Positions 54,752 to 63,649 of a stretch of 64,000 nucleotides of DNA are shown here, one piece after another. Location: positions 1 through 64,000 of the forward strand of contig NZ_JAMBOG010000020.1 in the NCBI RefSeq assembly GCF_023715525.1. The letters run 5' to 3'. The notes beneath the pieces are model-generated. The model saw nothing but the letters and a program-made list of their open reading frames with translations. It did not search any database and had not been told where the DNA came from. The stretch is from Kocuria rosea. GTDB taxonomy: Bacteria > Actinomycetota > Actinomycetes > Actinomycetales > Micrococcaceae. The stretch's first letter is position 1. Each line of letters starts with the position of its first letter. Made by a program: the position numbers and the translations under genes.

Positions 54752-56316
54752 GGGGTGTCCTGTCCGGTGCGCGACTGCTGGTGCTCCTGGTACTTGCGCT
54801 TCCATTCGGCGTTGGGCGGGAACAGTCCGTCCACCGGGTGGCCTGCGGCCACCTGGTCATACACCCAGGCGTCCTGCTGTTCCTGCTCCCAGGCGTCGGC
54901 GATCACCTCGGTCAACATCTGGGGAGGGACGACCACGACGCCGTCGTCGTCACCGATGACGATGTCGCCCGGCTGGACGGTGGTCCCGCCGCAGGCCACC
55001 GTGCCGCCGACCTCCCAGGGGATGTGGCGGCGGCCCAGCACGGCCGGGTGGACGCCGTTGGAGTAGACCTGGATGCCGACCTCGGCGACAGCGGCACTGT
55101 CCCGCACGCCGCCGTCGGTGATCACCGCGTTGGCGCCTCGCACCTTGGCGCGCAGGGCGAGGACGTCGCCGAGGGTGCCGGTTCCCTTCTCACCGCGGGC
55201 CTCCATGACCACCACGTCGTCCGGCTGCACCGTGTCCATGGCGCGCTTCTGGGCGTTGAACCCGCCGCCGAAGGCCTTGAACAGGTCTTCCCGGTTGGGC
55301 ACGTAGCGCAGTGTCTTGGCGTAGCCGAGGATGCGGCGGCCGGGATGGGTGGGCCGCACGCCGTCGATCGTGGCGTTGTCGATCCCCCGCTTGCGCAGCT
55401 GCGCGGTGATGGTGGCCACGGCCGTCTCGTTGATCTTCGCGGTGAGCTCCTCGGTGAGCAGGCTGCGGTCGGGGGCCGGGGAGTCGGGCACATAGTGGTA
55501 CGGCTCCGTGTCCGCTGCGGCCGGCGGCAGTCCGGCGGCCTCGCGCGATCCCCAGGCCTCCTCCCGCTGTGTGTCGTCCACCTGCGGGCCGTGCCCGTAG
55601 GGCGCCATCGGCTCCTCGCCGGCCACCACGCGGGTGACCAGCCGGCCGCTGGAGGGAGCGCCGGGCGCCTCGGGCGCGTCCACCTCGACCTCGACGACGT
55701 CGCCCGGCTGGGCCACGGAGGAGCCGGCCGGGGTGCCCGTCAGGATGACGTCGCCCTCCTCCAGCGTCATGAGCTGGGACAGGTCCGCCACGAGCTGGCC
55801 GAAGGGGAAGACCAGCGCCTCGGTGGTGTCGTCCTGGACGAGGTTCCCGTTGACCCAGGTCCGGATGCGCAGCGCGGCCGGATCGATCCCGGCGGCCGGG
55901 ATGAGGTTCGGGCCCAGCGGGGTGTAGCCGTCCCCGGACTTGTTCTTGACGTTGGAGCCCTTGTCGGCGTGGCGCAGGTCGTACAGGCCCCAGTCGTTGG
56001 CGGCGGTGATGCCCGAGACCTTGGACCAGCCCTCCTCCGGGCGCACGCGGCGGCACGTCTGACCGATGACCAGGGCGATCTCCCCTTCGTAGGCCAGCAG
56101 CTCGGTGCCGGCCGGGCGTTCGATCGTGTCCCCGGTCCGGGCGATGGAGGTTCCGGCCTTGAGGAAGTAGCCGGGGAACTTCGGAGAGCGGCCCCGCTGG
56201 GCGATGCGGGAGGGATAGTTCAGGTGCAGGGCGATGACCTTTCCGGGGCGGTTCGCCCGATCGGTGAAGTCAATGGCCCCGGTGGCCCCGGGAGGGGCCG
56301 GTGTCGTCTCTGCCAT
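54748..56316 (-). CDS. hpaG: FAH-domain isomerase/decarboxylase fused to an RraA-like domain (HpaG-like)
   Basis: The protein has 522 residues from the ATG at 56316. Residues 1-235 are a fumarylacetoacetate-hydrolase fold (HLNYPSRIAQRG; metal Glu77/Glu79 in AYEGEIALVIG; ANDWGLYDLRHADKG; MTLEEGDVILTGTPAG). Residues 285-522 are an RraA/HMG-aldolase-like domain (GTLGDVLALRAKVRGANA; DGGVRD at 400-405; GDIVIGDDDGVVVVP). Classic HpaG has two FAH domains, one decarboxylating and one isomerising. Here the second is replaced by RraA, which in other proteins decarboxylates oxaloacetate. First gene of the operon. Confidence 0.87.
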   Translation of the reverse strand: MAETTPAPPGATGAIDFTDRANRPGKVIALHLNYPSRIAQRGRSPKFPGYFLKAGTSIARTGDTIERPAGTELLAYEGEIALVIGQTCRRVRPEEGWSKVSGITAANDWGLYDLRHADKGSNVKNKSGDGYTPLGPNLIPAAGIDPAALRIRTWVNGNLVQDDTTEALVFPFGQLVADLSQLMTLEEGDVILTGTPAGSSVAQPGDVVEVEVDAPEAPGAPSSGRLVTRVVAGEEPMAPYGHGPQVDDTQREEAWGSREAAGLPPAAADTEPYHYVPDSPAPDRSLLTEELTAKINETAVATITAQLRKRGIDNATIDGVRPTHPGRRILGYAKTLRYVPNREDLFKAFGGGFNAQKRAMDTVQPDDVVVMEARGEKGTGTLGDVLALRAKVRGANAVITDGGVRDSAAVAEVGIQVYSNGVHPAVLGRRHIPWEVGGTVACGGTTVQPGDIVIGDDDGVVVVPPQMLTEVIADAWEQEQQDAWVYDQVAAGHPVDGLFPPNAEWKRKYQEHQQSRTGQDTP

Positions 56317-56395
56317 GCCGTCCTGCCTTCGTGGTCTTCGGAGGTGACCCGGGTCGTACACCTCCAACGGTGTGGCCCGGATCTCATGAGCAGGA

Positions 56396-56410
56396 TCGTA
56401 TCTGATACGA
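56396..56410. promoter_or_regulatory. 15-bp palindrome upstream of hpaG, probable GntR operator
   Basis: TCGTATC-T-GATACGA is perfectly symmetrical and lies 80 nt before the hpaG start. The size and sequence fit FCD-type GntR sites. The presumed binder is the GntR encoded by the second gene of the operon. Confidence 0.75.
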
Positions 56411-56599
56411 AGTGCTTCGCGCCACCCCTGCGGGATTCCTTTGAGGGGCGCGCATGCGTATGGCTTCGGAAGCAGGGATGCGCGTTGTCGCTGCAGGCTC
56501 CGGGGAGATCACGGCGAGGTGCGCGCGTTGCACGCCGCCGTGAAGGTGGACGGGATCCGCCTGCCGTGGATCCGGCGGCCATGGCAGAAGACCTGTTCC

Positions 56600-57195
56600 G
56601 GGGGAGTTCACCAGCACCGCCCAGACCTGTGCCGCACTCGAGCGGCTCTACGTCCACGAAGACGTCTACGACGCCGCGTGCGAGGCGCTGACCGAGGTGT
56701 CCGCGAAGGTGCCGATGGGCGGGCGTGGGGCGGGACGAGAACAACGTCATGGGCCCGCTGCAGAACCAGGCCCAGTACGACGTCGTGGCCGACCTGGTGG
56801 AGCAGGCCTGGGCCGGTGGCGGACGCGTGCTGCTCGGCGGCAACCCCGAGACCGGGAAGCCGGGGTACTCCTTCCCGGCGACCCTGGTGGCCGAATCGGA
56901 CGATGACAACCCGCTGGTGGCCGAGGAGCAGTTCCGCCCCGCCTGCCCCTCATCAAGTACTCGGACATCGACGAGGTGATCGCGATGGCCAACGCCCTGG
57001 AGGTCGGCCTGGGTGCCTCGGCGTGGTCCGCCAACCCGGAGAAGGCCCGCGAGGTCGCCGCCCGCATCCGGGCCGGCACGGTGTGGATCAACAAGCACGA
57101 AGCCGTGGACCCCCGCGTCCCCTTCGGCGGGACCGAGCAGTCCGGCTACGGCCCGGAGTTCGGCGTGGAGGGCCCCAAGCACCCACTCGAGCGGC
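56600..57195 (+). pseudogene. Aldehyde dehydrogenase remnant (C-terminal half), two frameshifts
   Basis: Consecutive frames give RLYVHEDVYDAACEALTEVS, then DENNVMGPLQNQAQYDVVAD and SFPATLVAESDDDNPLVAEE, then PLIKYSDIDEVIAMANALE with GTVWINKHEAVDPRVPFGGT. Breaks at about 56720 and 56945. The catalytic Cys region is missing and the last 15 residues are lost. It resembles phenylacetaldehyde-type dehydrogenases. Confidence 0.8.
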
Positions 57196-57454
57196 GCCGA
57201 CCCCTAAGGGGGAGCCGGCGCCGCTTTCGTACTCACCCATCTGAAGGCATGCGCTCCCCGCAGGTGAACTTCTCGCCGCCCGCCCACGTCCAGGACGACG
57301 GGGTCACGGATGACGCACCAGGGGCGACGGGAGGTCTTCGGGTCTGACCCACCCACGATGAGAACGAACAATCAGGGACGGCGCCGGGGCAGGATGAATC
57401 CGTTGAGTGTGCAGGCACGCCCACTCTTCGCGGGGACATGCTCGCTCGAATACT

Positions 57455-57806
57455 GGCCACGGGCAGTCCTCGGGTCCGTCGGCAGAGGGTCGCCCTGGAC
57501 ATCCCGGGGTCCCGTGCCACCTGGGTGGTCGGCCCCCCCGCCCTCGATCGGCCGGACGGCGCTGCGGATCTGGGAGTCGATGAAGGTCTAGCGCCGTCCG
57601 CCGAGGTCCTTGCCGGCAGCTCTCCGTTCGGCGACCGAGTCGGTGATGCGTTCACGTCCGCTGTTCGACTTCATTTGGGCCAGGGCGGCCATGACCTCGA
57701 AGACCACCGGGGTGGCGGTGTCCACGTCTCCCCCACCCGGTTCAGCACCCGCCCCCCGCTCCGTAGTTGCTGGGCGAAGGCCAGCATGTTCCGCGTCGAC
57801 GGATCC
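57455..57806 (-). pseudogene. Serine recombinase remnant (copy D)
   Basis: The minus strand gives STRNMLAFAQQL, then in other frames GGGDVDTATPVVFEVMAALA, RERITDSVAERRAAGKDLGG, TTQVARDPGMSRATLCRRTR. The whole C-terminal half is present, but with at least two frameshifts and a stop after KDLGGRR. Confidence 0.8.
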
Positions 57807-58114
57807 GCCTCCGGACCTGCACGACCAACTGATGTGGTGTCTGGGCAGCGCCATGACACGACACGACGCCCTGACAACAATGCCCCTCCCCTGATGGTTG
57901 CGCAGCTGCCGTGGCATCGTGTGCCGCCGGCTCCTCCCTCCGCTGGTCGGCGTCCGTGGTCTCCGCCTCTCTGCCGGCACAGCTCGTCAGGCACGGGGTC
58001 CGGAACGAACCACTCGACACGACGACCACGACGAGACCCGGGCATGGCGGCCACCGGGGTGAGGCTTGGTGATCGCTGGCTTCAGGGGGCGGACAAGGCT
58101 TCTTCAGCGCTGGG
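57807..58114. other. Intergenic, no gene seen
   Basis: About 310 bases between two remnants have no coding frame of note. Confidence 0.4.
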
Positions 58115-58340
58115 CTAGGGGGTAAGCACCCGGACCATGCCGGTCAGCTCCAGGAGCATCCGCACCGCCGGGCTCTCGTTGGCGATCCGCAGGTCACCGC
58201 CAGCCCGCCGGGCCAGTTCCAGGGACCCGATCAGCGCCCCCGGCCCCGAGAAGTCCATGATCTCTGTGGCTCCCAGATCCCAGCACACGCCGGGCCCCGT
58301 CGCTCAGGGCCTTGGCCGCGGTCTCGCGCCGCTGGATGCC
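58115..58340 (-). pseudogene. STAS-domain anti-sigma antagonist remnant
   Basis: The minus strand reads LGATEIMDFSGPGALIGSLE and ARRAGGDLRIANESPAVRML, then LELTGMVRVLTP and TAG. This is the C-terminal two-thirds of a STAS protein, with the usual Ser of DSSG as Phe-Ser. A one-base frameshift near 58295 cuts off the upstream AKALSDGARRVL, and the N-terminus is gone. Confidence 0.75.
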
Positions 58341-58379
58341 GTCAACCCGGTCAGGGCGCGGCGCTGACCCCGGGGAACG

Positions 58380-58416
58380 GCTGAGGGTGCCCGTCCGGTG
58401 GACGGGCACCCTCAGC
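58380..58416. terminator. Strong hairpin after the secreted-protein gene
   Basis: A perfect 17-bp stem with loop GGT (arms 58380-58396 and 58400-58416), 17 nt past the stop at 58433. Confidence 0.85.
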
Positions 58417-58432
58417 GGGTCAGGGCCTGGAC

Positions 58433-58906
58433 TCAGTGCTTGTGGCCGTTGCCCTTGCCGTGGCCCTTGTCCTTGTCGTGGCCGTGGTCCTTGTCCTCGT
58501 CCTGCTCGAAGTAGACCTTGACCCACTTCTTGTCGACCGTCTTGACGGTCTTGTCGGTCTTGTCGGTGTACTTGGCGTCGCGGTAGTAGTTGTCCCACTT
58601 GCCGCCGTCGGCCTTGTCCTTGGCGATGGAGGCGGCCTTCTTCAGGCTGACGTCCTCGTACTCCTTGACCTTCCACTTGCCGTGGTGGCGGTACTTGACC
58701 TTGACGTCGACCTCGCCGTTCTTGGTCTCGTCGTCGCGGTCACGGTCCTTGCCCTTGCCGCGGTCCTTGCCGTGGTCCTTGTCGTGGCTGTAGCCGCCGT
58801 TGTCGTCGCCCTTGTTGTCCCCCGCGAACGCCGGAGCGGAGGCCCCGCCCGTCACGAGCAGACCGGCCAGAGCGGCCCCGGCCAGTGTCTTGTGCAGCGT
58901 GTCCAT
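58433..58906 (-). CDS. Secreted Asp/Lys/His-rich protein
   Basis: The protein has 157 residues. A clear signal peptide (1-28, ending SAPAFA) precedes a charged mature part: a DKDHGKDRGKGKDRDRDD block (about 43-60), a central segment with possible fold (VDVKVKYRHHGKWKVKEYED; WDNYYRDAKYT), and a His/Asp/Lys tail ending in GHGKGNGHKH. It is very hydrophilic and may bind cations or wall polymers. I do not recognise the family. It has its own terminator; the upstream DNA is AT-richer. Confidence 0.8.
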   Translation of the reverse strand: MDTLHKTLAGAALAGLLVTGGASAPAFAGDNKGDDNGGYSHDKDHGKDRGKGKDRDRDDETKNGEVDVKVKYRHHGKWKVKEYEDVSLKKAASIAKDKADGGKWDNYYRDAKYTDKTDKTVKTVDKKWVKVYFEQDEDKDHGHDKDKGHGKGNGHKH

Positions 58907-59489
58907 CTGTATTCCCCCTCAATAGATTACGAGACTTCCCGATAGCGAAGCCAGTGGCCTCAGAGTAGGCGATAGCAAACCGCGCGCACAAGCAAATTTC
59001 CCATGTGTTAACCCAGCAGTTTTTACGGTCGGGAACACAGTGAGGTCCTGTTCTCCAAGCGCTGGCCCGCAGGAGCCTTCCCTGCTCCTTCCCCCAGTCA
59101 GCGCGCGGTCGGCGGCGCGGTCGCCGAAACGACCTTATTGTCACAAGAGCAAATCAGGGCCGCACCGAATTTACGAAGGTGATCCCGAGTATGTTTCCTG
59201 GACGCGGACAACCCTCCATGTATTTGACACTATTTACTTTTACAAAAGGGCTGGAGACTTGGAAGTTATCGGGCACCCTCGACAGGACCTCCCGGGGGCG
59301 TGAGAAAAGCCGGGCCATGGGGTCCGGCTTTTCTCACACACGTGAATGGGGATACACGTGGAATGAGTGTGACAGGTTTTAGTCACCTGCTCCACGGTCC
59401 GGGGAAATCTTCCCCACCCCTTTGCCCGTGGTCCCAGTGCCACGCTCCGTGCGAGGCACCCGCGCACTCGGGCTCATACCTTCGCCGGG
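58907..59489. other. AT-richer intergenic island
   Basis: About 580 bases visibly lower in GC than the surroundings (for example around 58970-59030 and 59215-59250), with no convincing gene. It holds the promoter of the secreted protein at its left end and the hairpin at 59300. Probably of foreign origin. Confidence 0.45.
59300..59337. terminator. 14-bp inverted repeat with 10-nt loop
   Basis: GTGAGAAAAGCCGG and its exact complement (59324-59337) flank a 10-nt loop. The A-run and T-run in the arms make a terminator possible in either direction, but no gene ends nearby. It could be an element end. Confidence 0.5.
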
Positions 59490-59685
59490 GGCAGCTCTTG
59501 GAGGCACCGGCAGAGGAGGCCAGAGACATGCCGAGCTCCCGGGCCACCTGGGTCACCGGCTCTCCCGCCTCGGTCAGCCGCAGCGCGTAGCGCATCTGGC
59601 AGTCCGTGAACGTCGGACGCCGCCCGCCGGAGCCCTTGCCGGTGACTCTGCGCTGAGCCACCGAATCGGTGATGCGTTCACGTGC
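59490..59685 (-). pseudogene. Serine recombinase remnant (copy E)
   Basis: The minus strand gives RITDSVAQRRVTGKGSGGRR, then PTFTDCQMRYALRLTEAGEP and VTQVARELGMSLASS. Hinge and HTH only. Its upstream end is fused to a truncated histidine-kinase gene at about 59680. Confidence 0.8.
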
Positions 59686-59785
59686 ACAGCACGATCGTCA
59701 GACCGGCCAGCAGGACCGAGATCTGCGCCAGCATCAGCCGCACTGTCAGCGGGCCCCCGGACACGAGGCGGCCCGTGGTGGTCAT
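59678..59785 (-). pseudogene. Histidine kinase N-terminus, truncated
   Basis: The ATG at 59785 overlaps the response-regulator stop. The 35 residues RLVSGGPLTVRLMLAQISVL and LAGLTIVLCT form the first helix of a sensor kinase; the frame ends at a TGA in recombinase remnant E. The insertion or deletion at this joint removed the rest. Confidence 0.7.
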
Positions 59786-60344
59786 CGCCCGGTCCCCATC
59801 CGGTAGCCGATGCCGCGGATGGTGTGGATGAACCGCGGGCTGGCGGCCTCGTCGCCGAGCTTCTTGCGGATCCGCCCGATGTGCACATCCACCAGGTGGG
59901 CGTCCCCGGACCAGTGCGCGTCCCAGACCATCTCCACCAGTTGCCGGCGGGAGAGCACCAGCTGCGGGTGGGCGGCCAGGGCGGCCAGCAGGTCGAACTC
60001 GATCCGCGTCAGCTCCACCGCCTTCCCGCCCACACGGACCTGTCGGGCGGCCTCGTCCACCACCAGCTCCCCGATCACCCGGGCCCGGACCGCCGGATCG
60101 GACCCGGCCGCGGGCTCGTCGGGACGGGCGCGGCCGCGGGAGCGGCGCAGCATCGCCTGGACCCGGGCCACGAGCTCGCGCGGGCTGAACGGTGTGGTCA
60201 CGTAGTCGTCCGCGGCCACGGCCTCGCTCTCCTCGTGCCGCACGACCACCTCCAGACCGGCCTTGCGCAGGTACCCTCGATCAACCGCGCCACATCGATC
60301 TCCTCGTCAACCACCGGGGCCCGACCGGTCAGGGACACGACCAT
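59782..60344 (-). pseudogene. OmpR-family response regulator, internally deleted
   Basis: The receiver start is VVSLTGRAPVVDEEIDVARL; after a frame change, YLRKAGLEVVVRHEESEAVA; then DDYVTTPFSPRELVARV. About 60 residues of the receiver, including the phosphorylated Asp, are missing. The C-terminal winged helix (VRVGGKAVELTRIEFDLLAA, VDVHIGRIRKKLGD, TIRGIGYRMG) is intact and could be translated from an internal GTG. Confidence 0.8.
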
Positions 60345-60535
60345 GGTGGCTCCTGGGTCCAGGACCGGCCCGCTGGCCGAAGAACCCCACGGACCGGTCG
60401 GAAGCCCGGTTGCCGAAGGGTCCGGCAGCCGGTGTCGATGATGATCTGGCGAATCTGCCGCGCCGAGTGCCTCCCCACCGGGGAGTCCGCCCGCTGCGGC
60501 AGGCACGGCCCGGGAGAGTCCGCCTCGATCGGTGC

Positions 60536-61733
60536 TCACTGCTGGTAGAGCCAGTGGTTGCGGTGGGGGCGGTGGAGCACGGTGCGGCGGGCGGTGCCCA
60601 CACTCGTGCTGACCACCCGTTCCAGCGGTCCCTGGCCCAGTGCTCGTTGCCAGGCGAGGGCGCACCAGGCCGCCGCCCCCAGATGGAGGACGACCCAGGT
60701 GTAGGGCAGGCCGTGGCCGACCCCGAGGGACACCGCCACCAGGTGGGCGGTGTACAGGGTCAGGGCCATCGCACCCATCGCCGACAGCGGCGACAACCAC
60801 GCCCCGGACTTCCTGCCGATCAGCAGGCAGGCCCCCAGCACCAGCAGTCCCACGCCCAGGCCGGCGGCGATCGCCAACGAGGTGTCGGTGGGCAACGAAC
60901 CCGGCCCCCGCACCAGCGCCTCCCCGAGCTCGTCCTGGCTCATCCCCCCGGTCTGGGGCAAACGGCCGTACCCGCCGAAGGCGGAGTCCACGACGGAGGG
61001 GGCGGCCCCGGCGAAGACCACCAGTCCTGCGCCCACCACCAGCAGGCGGATCTGGACCGCCTGCTCGCGCAGGTGCACCCGCCCCACGCCCAGTCCGACC
61101 AGCAGATAGACCAGGTACGGCAGGACCGGGTAGGCGCCGGTCAGCAGCAGCTGGCAGATCGTCCCACCCGGCTCGCCCACCACATCGGCGACCGTCCGGG
61201 AGGAGACGTGGACGGGGAGGACCTCCGCCAGGGCCTGCACCAGCAGCGGACCCACGAGCCAGAAGACCGCCGCGCAGGTCAACAGCGCCGCCGCGGACAG
61301 GTGCAGGAACGGGATCGCCAGCAGCAACAACACCCCGTAGGAGAACAAGAGGCTGTCCACCGGGCCGTCCTGGGGCATCACCGTACCGATCCCCAGGCCC
61401 ACCACGGTGATGAGCACCGCCCGCACGGCCACCCCCACCCGGTCGGCGGCCAGCCACCTGCCGGTGTGCGGGAACCGCCCCCCCGCAGGACAGCGCCAGC
61501 CCCACCCCGGCCAGCAAGGTGAGCAGCGCCGCCGAGTTCCCCGACAAGAACAGGGACGATCCGGTCGGCTCCTGGGTCACGTCGCCGCGGCCGGGCAGGA
61601 CGTGCACGGCCATCAGCCCGATCAGCGCCAGCCCACGGGCCGCGTCAACACCCACCGACCGCCTGGAGGACCTGCGGGCACCACCCGCAGCACCCGCCAG
61701 GTCGGATCCTTCCGTTCTGGGTCTCCAACTCAT
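60536..61733 (-). pseudogene. Membrane acyltransferase-like protein (DUF418/DUF1624 type), frameshifted
   Basis: The N-terminal frame from ATG 61733 reads GVDAARGLALIGLMAVHVLP, then LLTLLAGVGLALSCGG. After a run of seven G at about 61485, the frame shifts by one and continues from VGVAVRAVLITVVGLGIGTV to 60536 with some nine helices, a LSAMGAMALTLYTAHL motif and a basic tail. One base would restore the gene, so a sequencing error in the G-run is possible. Confidence 0.7.
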
Positions 61734-61997
61734 GACTCCCCCGGTGCGCCAGGCTCCCCCGGCACCCCCAGGATCCCGGCCACGAGCCGTATCTGCGGCC
61801 CCGGCACCTCCGGGACCGTCCTGTCCCCAGGGTCCGTGCCGCACCTTGCGCTCCCGTTGAGCAATCCTCAAGATCCCATGAAGTCCTGCGAGCCACACCG
61901 TGCACGCGAGGGGATCGCCTGCCGCACCCGTCCAGCACTCTGCGGTCGCCGGACGGAGGAACCCACGCCTCGCCCAATTCATCGACAACCGTTCGCT

Positions 61998-62283
61998 CAA
62001 ATGGTTGTCGGCATGGTGAGGTCCCGAATCCGCCGGTAGAGGGGACCTCTTGACATTCCCAGGTCGCGGACGACCTGGGTGGCCGGCGATCCGCCGTTCG
62101 GCCCACCGGGTCGGTGGTCCACTCCCGCTCGATTTCCAGCTCCATCTGCGTCGAGGTCGCCATGACGGTGAAGACCATGGACCCCCTCGGGGTTCAGACC
62201 TCTCGGACACGCGCCCTGCTGTGCAGTTCCTCGACGAGGGTGAGCAGGTTCTGCGTCGAGCCTCTCAGCCCGTCCAGCGTGGT
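61998..62283 (-). pseudogene. Serine recombinase remnant (copy F)
   Basis: In minus-strand frames: MVFTVMATSTQMELEIERE, then SPATQVVRDLGMSRGPLYRR followed by IRDL, with NLLTLVEELHSR upstream at about 62250. The stretch between hinge and HTH (RRAAGKDLGGRRQTF...) is deleted, and frames differ. Confidence 0.75.
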
Positions 62284-62345
62284 GACGACCACTGCGACAG
62301 CGCCAACCACACCTGGCTCTCAAGGCCATCCATGTGGCTGACAAC

Positions 62346-62437
62346 CATCACTGCGACTACGGCACCACCGCCGACCTCACCACGCACTGCCTGCATGAGG
62401 CCTTCTCACCACCTTTACCCGGGATGTCGTAGTGGCC
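62346..62437 (+). repeat. 92-bp repeat, right copy
   Basis: Partner of 33019-33110 (see there). It follows recombinase remnant F. Confidence 0.6.
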
Positions 62438-62507
62438 CACTAACACGACACGCCAGGAGCGCCATGGTGGTGCTCCCCGACCTCGCGGAGCACTCAACCC
62501 GACGGCG

Positions 62508-62671
62508 CGAACGACCCGCTGACCAGCGACCTGCAGACCCTACTGGTTGTGTCCGGGCGTTGGGGCGAGGTGATGGCCCGCCGGCGCGCCGAACAGCAGC
62601 GCCGGTGGGAGCTTGAGGAACGGTACGAGGCCCAGCGGATGGGTGTCGCACGGGTGCTGCGAACGGGGTGA
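62508..62671 (+). other. Fragment of an unidentified coding sequence
   Basis: A plus-strand frame without a clear start reads NDPLTSDLQTLLVVSGRWGE and EQQRRWELEERYEAQRMGVA before TGA 62669. It is amphipathic and helical and looks like the end of a real protein, but no family is recognised. Confidence 0.3.
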
Positions 62672-62718
62672 GTCTCCCGCCTACGGTGCGTGACAGGGGT
62701 TGGGCGAGGACGGTGATG

Positions 62719-63615
62719 CTATGCGGCGACAGCCGGTTGCTGGTCGGCGAGGTGCGCCAAGTGCTCCTTGGTCTGGCGCACGAAGGCCCGGAGGTTGGCG
62801 GAGCGGGCGTCGCGGCGCCAGGTGAGCCAGGTTTCCACGTTCCCCAGCTCGCCTTCGATGGGGTGGCAGGTGACGCGGTTGCCGCCGGGCAGGGTCTCGT
62901 AGAGGCTGCGCGGCATCATGCAGATCCCGGCCCCGGCGGCCACGCACGCGAGCATGCTGTAGTAGGAGGAGATCTCCACGACCCGGCCCGGGGTGATGCT
63001 GCTCTGCTCCATCCATTCCTCGAACCGCTGCCGGTAGGAGCACACGGTGCCGAAGACGAAGGCCGTGGGGTTGGAAGCCCGGAATCCCTCGTCGATGATC
63101 TCCACCGATTCGGGGGTGAGGATGACCAGGTCCTCGGTGAAGGCCCGCAGGCCCGTGAGCACCGGAGAGGCCGGCGCCCCGTCGGTGAAGACGGCGTTGA
63201 CCTGCCCACTGAGCAAGTGGTCGAAGAGCATGCCGGAAGCCCCGGCTGCCAGTTCGAGATCCACCGCCGGGTACTTGAGGTGAAACTCGGCCAGCAGGGA
63301 CGGGATCCGCACCGCCGAGGTGCTCTCCAGGGCCCCGATGCGGAACCGGCCGCGGGGCTGTTCGCCGGTGGCCAGGGACTTGGCCTCCCCGGCGATGTCG
63401 ATCAGCCGTCGGGCGTATTCCAGGAACGCCTCCCCGTCGGCCGAGAGAGTGACCTGCCGCTTGTCGCGCAGCAGCAGGTCCATGCCCAGCTCCTTCTCCA
63501 GGAGCCGAATGCGGGTGGACACATTCGAAGGAGCCCGCAGCAGCTTCTCGGCGGCGGCGGTGATCCCGCCGTGCTCAGCCACGGCCACGAACATTTCCAG
63601 TTGGACGAACTCCAT
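62719..63615 (-). CDS. LysR-family regulator
   Basis: The protein has 298 residues from the ATG at 63615. HTH ITAAAEKLLRAPSNVSTRIR (about 19-38) and effector domain (RGRFRIGALESTSAVRIPSL; VAAGAGICMMPRSLYETL). It is divergent from the gene that starts at 63982, which it probably controls. Confidence 0.92.
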   Translation of the reverse strand: MEFVQLEMFVAVAEHGGITAAAEKLLRAPSNVSTRIRLLEKELGMDLLLRDKRQVTLSADGEAFLEYARRLIDIAGEAKSLATGEQPRGRFRIGALESTSAVRIPSLLAEFHLKYPAVDLELAAGASGMLFDHLLSGQVNAVFTDGAPASPVLTGLRAFTEDLVILTPESVEIIDEGFRASNPTAFVFGTVCSYRQRFEEWMEQSSITPGRVVEISSYYSMLACVAAGAGICMMPRSLYETLPGGNRVTCHPIEGELGNVETWLTWRRDARSANLRAFVRQTKEHLAHLADQQPAVAA

Positions 63616-63631
63616 CGTTCTCTTTCCCAGA

Positions 63632-63649
63632 AGTTTAGGTTCCGAAACT
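63632..63649. promoter_or_regulatory. LysR-type inverted repeat
   Basis: AGTTTAGG-TT-CCGAAACT contains arms AGTTT/AAACT and fits a T-N11-A LysR box. It lies 17 nt upstream of the LysR start in a locally AT-rich patch. Confidence 0.45.

Noticed and set aside
54781-56691. A 636-residue plus-strand frame
   Set aside because: Antisense to hpaG; composition is an artefact of GC-rich codons.
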